Shown here: one piece after another, positions 1 to 5,515 of the stretch
Position numbering within the stretch: the first letter of the stretch is position 1
Layout: every line of letters begins with the position of its first letter
NCBI GenBank assembly: GCA_026710525.1
Contig: JAPOQT010000239.1
Coordinates: forward strand, 1 to 5,515
Direction: 5' to 3'
DNA: 5,515 nucleotides
Source: Pseudomonadota bacterium
Lineage (GTDB): Bacteria > Bdellovibrionota_B > Oligoflexia > Oligoflexales > Bin106
Made by a program: the position numbers and the translations under genes
The notes under the pieces: model-generated
Seen by the model: the letters and a program-made list of their open reading frames with translations, nothing else
What the model was told of the DNA's origin: nothing
The model's database searches: none

Positions 1-1
1 A

Positions 2-295
2 ATCTCTCGGCCTCAGCTTACCAGCAAACAATGCAAGATCATGGCAGCTCTGTATTCTGTTAATGGCGAACAAACCAGTGGAGCCGGAGTGAATTCCGAC
101 GATTTAGATAGTGCTATTGGCTACGTGCCAAACAATAATAACAAAGAAGATAGCCCAAATACTGAAAAAACAACTCAAGGAACCACCCTTGATCAAAGTA
201 TTACTGATGGTCAATCACTTAAGGATATTGAAAATGACAGCAGGGCAAGTCAAGTTATCCTCTCTGACACGGTGACGGCTGAGGATTGTCCTTAA
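2..295 (+). CDS. 3' end of an unrecognised gene; polar low-complexity C-terminus
   Basis: This frame is open from the left edge of the window to the TAA at 293-295, giving about 97 residues of a protein whose start lies outside. An ATG at 41 is in frame, but no Shine-Dalgarno-like sequence precedes it, so I read this as the tail of a longer gene rather than a small complete one. The visible protein is strongly hydrophilic, rich in Asn, Ser, Thr, Asp and Gln, including a run of four Asn around the middle. It has no hydrophobic segment and only two Cys, one near each end. Such composition suggests a disordered tail, linker or surface-exposed segment. I do not recognise a family and assign no function. 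It converges on the Prc-like protease gene, with only 38 nt between the two stop codons. The other two plus-strand frames both stop within the first 100 nt. Confidence 0.5.
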   Translation: MSRPQLTSKQCKIMAALYSVNGEQTSGAGVNSDDLDSAIGYVPNNNNKEDSPNTEKTTQGTTLDQSITDGQSLKDIENDSRASQVILSDTVTAEDCP

Positions 296-333
296 GGAGT
301 TTGCTGCTCTACTGCTTTATTTCTTTTGATGGC

Positions 334-2487
334 TTACCTAAATACTAACTGAGATAAATGACCAGCAATTTCGAGAGCATCCTGTAACACCTGATCATGG
401 TGAGATAACTTTGCATTCGCTAACAGGTCATCCGAAAGGGACACGGAACAAATATCATTAAAGTTAATTTTTTTTGCACCATAATAATAATGAGCAATAC
501 TAGAAAAGTTTCCTTGACCACCAGCATTCACACTTATGCGATCATCCCGACGAACACGTCGATCACGCTCAAAAGAGGTCCTCAGCTCGTGAATAATGTT
601 ATCTAAATGGGTACTAGGATAGTAGGAGCCACTCCGACTGGCAATACTCTCGGTTTTAGCCTTATCTGGCTGATAGGCATCAAGGAGAATATCACTCATC
701 AGGCCACGCTCACTTAGGGTGTAACCACTCGAAGTGTGGATAGAATGAGTCGAGAGTAAAATCGCACCAAGCCGCCGAGCAGGGTCCAAATTGATCATTG
801 ACTGTATTAAGTTTTTACCCACCGTGTGAAATTCCCCCACGATAACCGATCGTCCTAATATTCGAAGGGAATGGGCTAAATTTTCAGCAGCACTAGCCGT
901 ATTTGCATCCACTAGTATCACCATCGGCCCATCATACACTGTGGGTATTTTAGCTGCTTGCTCTAAATAGCGATTAAGCTCCCTAGTATTCAAGGAACCA
1001 TGAATCTTCCAAGGATAAGCTTCATCTGAAAATAGCTGATGCATGGAAGCCATTTCGACGAAATGTCCACCGGTATTTCCTCGAAGATCAAGGACCAATG
1101 CCTTTATCCCCTGCCCTTTCATCTGTGTTAACTCGCGGGCACTATCGATGGTCACCGAGCGGACCACCCGACGAGATTGAGGATCACTGAGTTGATAAAA
1201 GTAGTTAGGTCGTAACCAACCAATGCGAGTAGAAAGACGATCAGATGTACTCTCCAGAGTAAATATCTTGGTGGTAATTTTATGATCGTTGTTTGGTGGT
1301 GCTTGAGCCCTTGGAATCGCAATACGGTCACAGAGCATATTAAAGTTCCCTTGTTCAGCGTTCTTAAGCGCGACTGACTGATTATCAGCAGCTAATATCC
1401 TAACAACAAAAGCATCGAACTCAGAATCAACTGAACCCTTAAGGAGAACTCTCATGTCAAGAAATGGGAGAGCAAACGTTGAAATATAAGAATCACTTTG
1501 TTCATCAAAAACAGCGATGATTTTATCGCCGACTTGTAGACGACCATCTTTGTCAGCTGAGCCATTGGCTAGAATCTCTAAAATTGTGACAAACTCAAAG
1601 GGTTCATCAGCTGATACTCCTATTGAACCTTCTGAGCTACCAGCTCTAATATAACGGTATCTCTTAGATTGAACGTATTGAGACATGGATAAAAAACTTG
1701 AATATCGATCAAGGTTCGTAAGATATGAATTAATGAGCACCGAGTAGATACGCTCTCGAGAAAACAAATGCCGAGCGTACTCTTGAAAACCATGAAAACC
1801 ATAATTTGTTTTAATCCAACTAAAATGATTAACCACCGGAAACTCATTACTCTTAAACTGAGATAAATAAAAATTCTCATAAAAAACCACCTCTCTCATA
1901 CGAGAGAAAAGCTCAGAAAGATTTAATGGTGCTTTTTTCTGCTCGCGATTAGCAAAAATATTCGCAATCGAGTCCGATTGGTACAGCTCGTGGCGACTAA
2001 TATCATACTCACCCAGACCATTAACGAAGCTTAAATATCTCTTAACCCCAGACATATAAGCGTCTCTCACGTCCTCAACAAAAGAACAGTCTGAATGGGT
2101 GTCGAGATTCTTCAACCAATCAGTCACCCTTCTCTCAATCTGAGCCAACTCAAGCTGTGTTAAAAAAACGCCTAAGGGATCAAAATTATTATGCATAGTA
2201 TGAATCAGTTTACTTTCATAATCAGAGCTTCTTTGAGCAGAAGTACTATTGGCCACATGATAATCTCGAGCAAACTTAATTGTTTTATAGAGGACATCAC
2301 AACTAATAGCGGGACTTGAAACACCTAAATCTGAGACCGTGGAAGGAACAATCGTTCCGATAGAGTGTTGACTAGCAAACGCTGGCCAGATCATCATAAA
2401 TGTACAACAACAACAAAACAGTGCTTGATAAATTAAGTTGATAACTTCCTTAAGCTGTAACCTCAACCGCCATCCAAACACTGTCAT
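334..2487 (-). CDS. Prc/Tsp-like tail-specific periplasmic protease (S41 family, PDZ)
   Basis: This is a secreted serine protease of the C-terminal processing family, expected to act in the periplasm by degrading or trimming proteins recognised through their C-termini. Numbering is from the ATG at 2487 (717 residues). Residues 1-38 form a signal peptide with basic Arg7, Arg9 and Lys13, a hydrophobic core, and a probable cleavage after Ala-Phe-Ala38. Residues about 60-270 resemble the helical N-terminal domain of E. coli Prc. A PDZ domain follows at about 284-366 (LQVGDKIIAV at 317-326). The protease core has DLRGNTGG at 467-474, the nucleophile Ser532 in TASAAEN and the general base Lys558 in TVGKN. 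The C-terminus (QDALEIA near 701-707) matches the end of Prc. Length is close to Prc (682 residues). An upstream in-frame GTG at 2499 lies inside the Shine-Dalgarno sequence and is an unlikely start. Oddities are four consecutive Cys in the signal peptide and one extra residue between Ser and Lys. No NlpI-like adaptor is nearby. Family assignment is firm; orthology to prc is likely but unproven. Confidence 0.88.
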   Translation of the reverse strand: MTVFGWRLRLQLKEVINLIYQALFCCCCTFMMIWPAFASQHSIGTIVPSTVSDLGVSSPAISCDVLYKTIKFARDYHVANSTSAQRSSDYESKLIHTMHNNFDPLGVFLTQLELAQIERRVTDWLKNLDTHSDCSFVEDVRDAYMSGVKRYLSFVNGLGEYDISRHELYQSDSIANIFANREQKKAPLNLSELFSRMREVVFYENFYLSQFKSNEFPVVNHFSWIKTNYGFHGFQEYARHLFSRERIYSVLINSYLTNLDRYSSFLSMSQYVQSKRYRYIRAGSSEGSIGVSADEPFEFVTILEILANGSADKDGRLQVGDKIIAVFDEQSDSYISTFALPFLDMRVLLKGSVDSEFDAFVVRILAADNQSVALKNAEQGNFNMLCDRIAIPRAQAPPNNDHKITTKIFTLESTSDRLSTRIGWLRPNYFYQLSDPQSRRVVRSVTIDSARELTQMKGQGIKALVLDLRGNTGGHFVEMASMHQLFSDEAYPWKIHGSLNTRELNRYLEQAAKIPTVYDGPMVILVDANTASAAENLAHSLRILGRSVIVGEFHTVGKNLIQSMINLDPARRLGAILLSTHSIHTSSGYTLSERGLMSDILLDAYQPDKAKTESIASRSGSYYPSTHLDNIIHELRTSFERDRRVRRDDRISVNAGGQGNFSSIAHYYYGAKKINFNDICSVSLSDDLLANAKLSHHDQVLQDALEIAGHLSQLVFR
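2404..2415. repeat. Short ACA/TGT trinucleotide tandem repeat
   Basis: Four perfect copies of ACA on the plus strand read as four TGT (Cys) codons, residues 25-28, in the hydrophobic core of the protease signal peptide. A change in copy number would preserve the reading frame, so it would alter only the length of the core. Confidence 0.6.
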
Positions 2488-2489
2488 TG

Positions 2490-2497
2490 TCACCTCC
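2490..2497 (-). promoter_or_regulatory. Strong ribosome binding site that fixes the protease start
   Basis: Read on the minus strand this is GGAGGTGA, a perfect eight-base match to the complement of the 16S rRNA 3' end. Its GGAGG core lies five bases before the ATG at 2487. Because the alternative GTG at 2499-2497 overlaps it, translation almost certainly starts at 2487. It is the strongest Shine-Dalgarno sequence of the genes in this window, suggesting efficient initiation. Confidence 0.85.
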
Positions 2498-2518
2498 ACT
2501 GATGAAACCTAAATTAAT

Positions 2519-2533
2519 GAGTTATAATAACTC
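2519..2533. promoter_or_regulatory. 15-bp inverted repeat ahead of the protease gene, possible operator
   Basis: GAGTTAT and ATAACTC are perfect 7-base arms around a single central A, about 32-46 nt upstream of the protease ATG. The near-zero spacing is more typical of a site for a dimeric regulator than of an RNA hairpin, although a weak 5-bp stem with a 5-nt loop is possible. It lies downstream of both promoter candidates, in the transcribed leader, so a bound protein would act as a roadblock. The dyad itself is directly visible; its function is inferred. Confidence 0.4.
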
Positions 2534-2635
2534 TCACCTATATTTAATTTTATTTTCATAATATTAATCTATGTTATATTATATATATTTTATTTTATAT
2601 ATTAGTATCCATTAAAAATTAAATTTTATCCTAAT

Positions 2636-2665
2636 ATAATACAAATAAACTATCCTAGCTGGCAA
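2636..2665 (-). promoter_or_regulatory. Sigma70-like promoter candidate P2 for the protease gene
   Basis: On the minus strand TTGCCA (2665-2660) and TATTAT (2641-2636) are separated by 18 bases, each with one mismatch to consensus. Transcription would start near 2629. In DNA this AT-rich, -10-like hexamers arise often by chance, so the TTGCCA is the informative part. It could act in tandem with P1. Confidence 0.35.
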
Positions 2666-2690
2666 TGCATGACAGTTTCGCCACGATTCT

Positions 2691-2719
2691 ATTATGACTG
2701 ATTGTTAAAAAAGTATCAA
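2691..2719 (-). promoter_or_regulatory. Sigma70-like promoter candidate P1 for the protease gene
   Basis: On the minus strand TTGATA (2719-2714) and CATAAT (2696-2691) are separated by 17 bases. Each differs from the sigma70 consensus at one position. Transcription would begin near 2684, just past the pepQ stop, and give a leader of about 200 nt before the protease ATG. This would let the protease be expressed independently of pepQ. Confidence 0.5.
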
Positions 2720-2746
2720 GGAGAAAATATGTCCGTCAAGTAAGGA

Positions 2747-4237
2747 TCATAGATTTTGGAGATGTTTTTCTACCAAACGAGTAACATTCAGGGGAATACC
2801 TTCACGAGTCAGATAAATATTATCTTCCACTCTGATACCACCAAATGGGTAAAGGGATTCAACTAACGACAAAGCAATGGTTGGCTGATCAGGTGATAAC
2901 TTTTTCTTCACATACTGATTTACTAAGCTCGGAATAAAGTATATTCCGGGTTCAATGGTAAAGAGATGACCATGATCCAACAGATTTTGATGTCTCAGGT
3001 CCTTTTGTGTTGCTGCAGCATGACTTTCCTTGTTAAAAGAAACATCATGAACTTGCAGACCAAGCATATGACCAAGACCATGGGGGTAAAAAACTCGTGT
3101 CACTGCCTTCATATCATCTTCTGCAACTACAGATAAAGGTGGTCCTTTAATGAGTTTCATGGTCAGGAGTAACTCATAGATCATCTGTAATGACTTGAGA
3201 TGAAGCTGAATGAAGCACTGGCCGGGCACCGCCATAGGCCATAGTGTTTGTTGAATATCTGTTAACCCAGCAAGCAATTCGCCAAACAAGGTCACTGGGG
3301 GAGTCCTTAGCTCCTGACCACTAGCGTCAGTCAGGTTGTTATGATGAAGTGATCCACGATATGTCCGAGAAATATCGCTGGCATAACCAGCGAATGAAGC
3401 TCCGGCATCCACGAGAAAACTCACACTACGAACCTTGCTACGACCTCGCAAATTATAATGTAAAAAGGCGCCGTTCTCAGCCAAAGCAATAATCGGTGGA
3501 TAAGGATACTCCTCAGACGTTTGTTGTGTCGCTTGGAGGTACTCATAATATAAATCCCTCTCTGACACAGGCTCTGACTGCAAAAACCTTTGCTCAAGTG
3601 CCTTATGGCCCTGCAAAGCTATTTTAGTAGCTTCAACGTGACAGAGAACTTCCCAGGATGTTTTTTGTAATCTCAGTTGACCAAACTCTCGGATGACATC
3701 AGGTGGATGACATTCATAACCCTCAGGAACATCTGACTCATCACCTAAAAATATACAACGACCAACCTGAGAACATTTTGTGAGTAATCGAGATAATCGT
3801 CCTTGCTGCTGAGTTGCGAATTCATAGGTCATAACAGAAGTCACGTCCTGCCATCGAGGGTGATCTTCAGGATTGGGTGTCACGAGCCAGAAATCATCTG
3901 GCATAAAAATGGTGAGGTGAGGTTCTTTACGATCACTGAAATGTATCAAATGATACGCCCCGTCAATAGGACAATAATAGCGAAAAAAAGGGTTGATGCC
4001 AAAAGGATAGGTTTGATCATCTTGATAATAAGTCTTCATCTCACCAGAACTAATGATAACGTCAGATAATCCTAATCGGGCTAAAATAGCCTGGGTTGCA
4101 GCTAACGCGTGTTGCAAATGCTTTAAATAATGGCCGGATGATTGACTTGCTGAAAAACCACAGCGGCTAAATTGGATGACTTCCTGCTCTGACGCTAAAG
4201 GAGGGTGACTCGTTACCCCTTGTTTTTGCTTGACCAT
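2747..4237 (-). CDS. pepQ: Xaa-Pro dipeptidase (prolidase), M24 metallopeptidase
   Basis: PepQ is a cytoplasmic dinuclear-metal enzyme that hydrolyses dipeptides with C-terminal proline, completing peptide turnover. The N-terminal part aligns with E. coli PepQ (SSGE near 63-66, then TYPFGINPFFR), followed by the pita-bread catalytic domain. All five metal ligands are visible, numbered from the ATG at 4237: Asp277 (VDAGA), Asp288 (SDISRTY), His386 (PHGLGH), Glu429 (TIEPGIYF) and Glu471 (GIRVEDN). The substrate-site stretch LGLQVHDV is also intact. The protein has 496 residues against 443 in E. coli. The difference comes from a longer N-terminus and an insertion of about 16 residues between the second Asp and the His. 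The start at 4237 is preferred over the in-frame ATG at 4279 because GAAAGG sits seven bases upstream, and it avoids overlap with the lipoprotein gene. It lies 19 nt behind that gene, so co-transcription is likely. No terminator is evident downstream. Confidence 0.93.
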   Translation of the reverse strand: MVKQKQGVTSHPPLASEQEVIQFSRCGFSASQSSGHYLKHLQHALAATQAILARLGLSDVIISSGEMKTYYQDDQTYPFGINPFFRYYCPIDGAYHLIHFSDRKEPHLTIFMPDDFWLVTPNPEDHPRWQDVTSVMTYEFATQQQGRLSRLLTKCSQVGRCIFLGDESDVPEGYECHPPDVIREFGQLRLQKTSWEVLCHVEATKIALQGHKALEQRFLQSEPVSERDLYYEYLQATQQTSEEYPYPPIIALAENGAFLHYNLRGRSKVRSVSFLVDAGASFAGYASDISRTYRGSLHHNNLTDASGQELRTPPVTLFGELLAGLTDIQQTLWPMAVPGQCFIQLHLKSLQMIYELLLTMKLIKGPPLSVVAEDDMKAVTRVFYPHGLGHMLGLQVHDVSFNKESHAAATQKDLRHQNLLDHGHLFTIEPGIYFIPSLVNQYVKKKLSPDQPTIALSLVESLYPFGGIRVEDNIYLTREGIPLNVTRLVEKHLQNL

Positions 4238-4244
4238 CAGACAA

Positions 4245-4250
4245 CCTTTC
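4245..4250 (-). promoter_or_regulatory. Ribosome binding site deciding the pepQ start
   Basis: GAAAGG on the minus strand lies seven bases before the ATG at 4237, inside the 19-nt gap after the lipoprotein stop codon (TAG, 4259-4257). This supports the shorter 496-residue PepQ over the 510-residue reading that starts at 4279. Confidence 0.65.
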
Positions 4251-4256
4251 CATTGA

Positions 4257-5189
4257 CTACGGCCACTTATGACACTCAACTTGCACTATTTGTTTGATAG
4301 ACACGGGATAACAGTATTCATCCACAGGAGGTATAAGCTTTAATTTTGCCTTAACTTCCATCCACTGATGTAATGCTAACAAAACATTCTTAATAGAAGA
4401 ATGATCTGGCTCATCATCACTCACTAACTCCTGATCCGATGATAACTGAGAAGATTGGTAATGATTAATGAGATTTGACACCCCTTTTACTGATACTGCT
4501 AAAGAAAAAACAACCGCTGAAAATAGCAAAATAACTCGACTTTTCAGTGCTGCGCGTTTTCGATACACAGCGTTTTTCACAACAGAGTCCATACTGTTAT
4601 GCTTAAGCAAATCAAAGACTATATGCTGCTTATTGAAGATTTTTTTTTGTTTATCTTTCATAACTAATTGAAAAAGCTTCGTCTCTGACAGTTGTCCTGA
4701 ATTCACCCTATCAATGAAATCATCAAGCTCTTTTATCTCAACGAGTAATTCCTGAGAGGCTGCTCCACCTAAACCTATGCCAACACCACCACCGATAATC
4801 ATGGGAACACTAGAATAATCTTGAGCTAACTCACTAATCTGTTTTATGTAATCGCTCATCTTGTGATTTTTACTCTCTTCATCAGCCACTGTGACGCTCA
4901 GAGCGTTTTCCATCCGCGTCAAAGCTTGGGTCAATGGAAACACAATCGCTTCCCCGAATCTCGTTTGAAAAGCATGACTACAATTTTGTTTGTCGTGATC
5001 ACTCGAGAGACATACCTTCAACGCGAATATATCAGGGTCATCTGTTTGCTCAATAAAAAGCACGTGCTTATTCACTAGCCATGACTTCTCAATCGAATTC
5101 AGAGCATAATCCGATTCTTGACCACAACCCAATATGAGAAGGCTGGTAAATAACAGACCAATGAACATGATCACTCTGGATAAGAACAT
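4257..5189 (-). CDS. Predicted lipoprotein of unknown function with two further hydrophobic segments
   Basis: I do not recognise a family for this 310-residue protein. The N-terminus has Arg5, a hydrophobic core and a lipobox ILGC with Cys22 as the probable lipidation site. Gly, not Asp, follows the Cys, which by the enteric rule would not retain it in the inner membrane. Two other hydrophobic stretches occur: a glycine-rich one at about 128-146 (IIGGGVGIGLGG) and a classic membrane-helix-like one at about 217-235, preceded by the basic RKRAALKSR. The segment between them is rich in Lys. The remaining Cys form two pairs, 60/70 and 293/306, which would both be periplasmic if both segments cross the membrane. 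Residues 250-262 are acidic and polar. AAGAG lies eight bases before the ATG at 5189. The gene sits 60 nt behind the tRNA-modification gene fragment and 19 nt ahead of pepQ, suggesting an operon, but nothing links its function to either. Confidence 0.75.
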   Translation of the reverse strand: MFLSRVIMFIGLLFTSLLILGCGQESDYALNSIEKSWLVNKHVLFIEQTDDPDIFALKVCLSSDHDKQNCSHAFQTRFGEAIVFPLTQALTRMENALSVTVADEESKNHKMSDYIKQISELAQDYSSVPMIIGGGVGIGLGGAASQELLVEIKELDDFIDRVNSGQLSETKLFQLVMKDKQKKIFNKQHIVFDLLKHNSMDSVVKNAVYRKRAALKSRVILLFSAVVFSLAVSVKGVSNLINHYQSSQLSSDQELVSDDEPDHSSIKNVLLALHQWMEVKAKLKLIPPVDEYCYPVSIKQIVQVECHKWP

Positions 5190-5197
5190 AAAAACAT

Positions 5198-5218
5198 CTC
5201 TTGATCTTTAATCTTGAT
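5198..5218. repeat. 7-bp direct repeat in the leader of the lipoprotein gene
   Basis: TCTTGAT occurs at 5199-5205 and again at 5212-5218 (ATCAAGA on the minus strand), a 13-base period just before the lipoprotein start. One copy overlaps the AAGAG ribosome binding site. It may be chance in short AT-rich spacer DNA. Confidence 0.3.
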
Positions 5219-5249
5219 ATTTAGTTATCATAATAATACAAAGCAAACA

Positions 5250-5515
5250 CTAGCTAGTAAAAAGGGGATCACTTTGATGCTGATCAACTAATAAAGTTCC
5301 TGAGTGACTTACTCCCTTCAGAATTGACCGAGTCATCTCCCCTTGGGATGGCGATAAGGATTTTGTTGCGGTCACTCGAAGATACTCTGACGACTTACCT
5401 AAAATCCTGCCCCACTTATCTCGCTTTCCTTCCCAAAGGATCTGTAAAGATTGGCCAAAAAACTTGCTTGAAAACTCTTGTAACCTATGAGCACTAAGAT
5501 TCCTAAGAATTTTTG
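5250..5515 (-). CDS. C-terminal end of a MiaB/MtaB-family tRNA methylthiotransferase (partial)
   Basis: An open minus-strand frame runs from the window edge (first whole codon at 5513) to the TAG at 5252-5250, giving 87 residues without a start. It begins with KILRNLSAHRLQEFSSKFFG, followed by QSLQILWE, then a GxxxGxSxxYLRV pattern (residues 35-47) and a beta-rich end (SHSGTLLVD). This is how radical-SAM methylthiotransferases finish: a linker helix with the RxLRxLSxxxxxxF pattern after the radical-SAM domain, then a TRAM-like RNA-binding domain starting with GxxLxVLxE. The Tyr-Leu-Arg-Val stretch and the overall spacing fit MtaB (threonylcarbamoyladenosine tRNA methylthiotransferase) better than RimO. 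The iron-sulfur cysteine motifs would lie outside the window, so neither catalytic class nor substrate can be verified here. The lipoprotein gene starts 60 nt downstream with no visible terminator between. Confidence 0.6.
   Translation of the reverse strand, partial: KILRNLSAHRLQEFSSKFFGQSLQILWEGKRDKWGRILGKSSEYLRVTATKSLSPSQGEMTRSILKGVSHSGTLLVDQHQSDPLFTS

Larger units (their letters stand above)
2488..2746. other. AT-rich intergenic region between pepQ and the protease gene
   Basis: This 259-nt gap contains no convincing gene. Its core at 2541-2640 has only 8 G or C bases in 100, far below the flanking coding DNA. It carries two minus-strand promoter candidates, a 15-bp dyad and the protease ribosome binding site, so it is best read as the promoter and leader of the Prc-like gene. 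I see no GC-rich hairpin followed by a T run that would terminate the pepQ transcript. A 16-codon minus-strand frame at 2559-2509 and a 4-codon plus-strand frame at 2729-2743 are present, and neither can be called a gene. Confidence 0.7.

Noticed and set aside
289..298. Perfect 10-bp palindrome TCCTTAAGGA at the end of the plus-strand gene, considered as part of a terminator
   Set aside because: It has no loop and no following T run, and the 38-nt space between the convergent genes shows no hairpin able to act as a rho-independent terminator.
1620..1880. 86-codon minus-strand open frame inside the protease gene
   Set aside because: It overlaps the well-supported S41 protease in another frame and has no recognisable product or ribosome binding site; it is a shadow.
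2509..2559. 16-codon minus-strand leader frame (MKIKLNIGESYYNSLI) ahead of the protease gene
   Set aside because: There is no Shine-Dalgarno sequence before its ATG, and the residues simply reflect A/T-rich DNA. It does not resemble an attenuator leader peptide with repeated codons.
2541..2640. Possible replication origin or DNA-unwinding element
   Set aside because: The AT richness fits, but no DnaA-box cluster, iterons or replication genes are nearby; a promoter region is the simpler reading.
3803..4069. 88-codon plus-strand open frame antisense to pepQ
   Set aside because: It lies wholly opposite the conserved PepQ coding sequence, and its product resembles no known protein.
4238..4279. 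Longer pepQ start at ATG 4279, overlapping the lipoprotein gene by 23 bases
   Set aside because: The in-frame ATG at 4237 has GAAAGG at ideal spacing and removes the overlap, and the extra 14 residues have no counterpart in E. coli PepQ.
4468..5078. Two plus-strand open frames (67 and 71 codons) antisense to the lipoprotein gene
   Set aside because: They are opposite a longer frame that has a signal peptide, lipobox and ribosome binding site, so they are probably chance openings.
334..5515. Defence island, toxin-antitoxin, CRISPR or mobile element content
   Set aside because: No spaced direct repeats, transposase, integrase, reverse transcriptase, nuclease or toxin-antitoxin motifs are visible in the translated frames.

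Overview
The window reads as a compact stretch of moderately AT-rich proteobacterial chromosome, most like Gammaproteobacteria. The two best-recognised proteins are a PepQ-type prolidase and a Prc/Tsp-type periplasmic tail-specific protease. Both families are typical of Gammaproteobacteria, and the export signals (a signal peptide and a lipobox) indicate a Gram-negative envelope. I cannot name a genus from the sequence. No rRNA, tRNA, CRISPR array, insertion sequence or phage gene is visible.

Layout from right to left, in the direction of transcription of the main minus-strand genes. (1) 5515-5250: the last 87 codons of a gene whose product looks like the C-terminal end of a MiaB/MtaB-family tRNA methylthiotransferase. 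(2) 5189-4257: a 310-residue predicted lipoprotein of unknown function with two further hydrophobic segments. (3) 4237-2747: pepQ, a complete prolidase with all five metal ligands. The gaps between these three are only 60 and 19 nt, and each of the two complete downstream genes has a ribosome binding site, so they probably form one transcription unit. (4) 2746-2488: a 259-nt intergenic region with a core of about 8% GC. It holds two sigma70-like promoter candidates and a 15-bp dyad, all placed to serve the next gene. (5) 2487-334: a 717-residue secreted Prc-like S41 protease with a PDZ domain and a Ser-Lys catalytic pair. (6) 2-295 on the plus strand: the convergent 3' end of an unrecognised gene encoding a polar, low-complexity C-terminus.

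Functionally this is mostly housekeeping: tRNA modification, peptide turnover in the cytoplasm (PepQ) and protein quality control or processing in the periplasm (Prc-like protease). The Prc-like gene appears to have its own promoter, although it follows pepQ on the same strand. I see no clear evidence of a novel multi-gene system. The points most worth a second look are the unknown lipoprotein with its cysteine-pair and membrane layout, the unusual Ser-Lys spacing and Cys4 signal peptide of the protease, and the very AT-rich regulatory region ahead of it.
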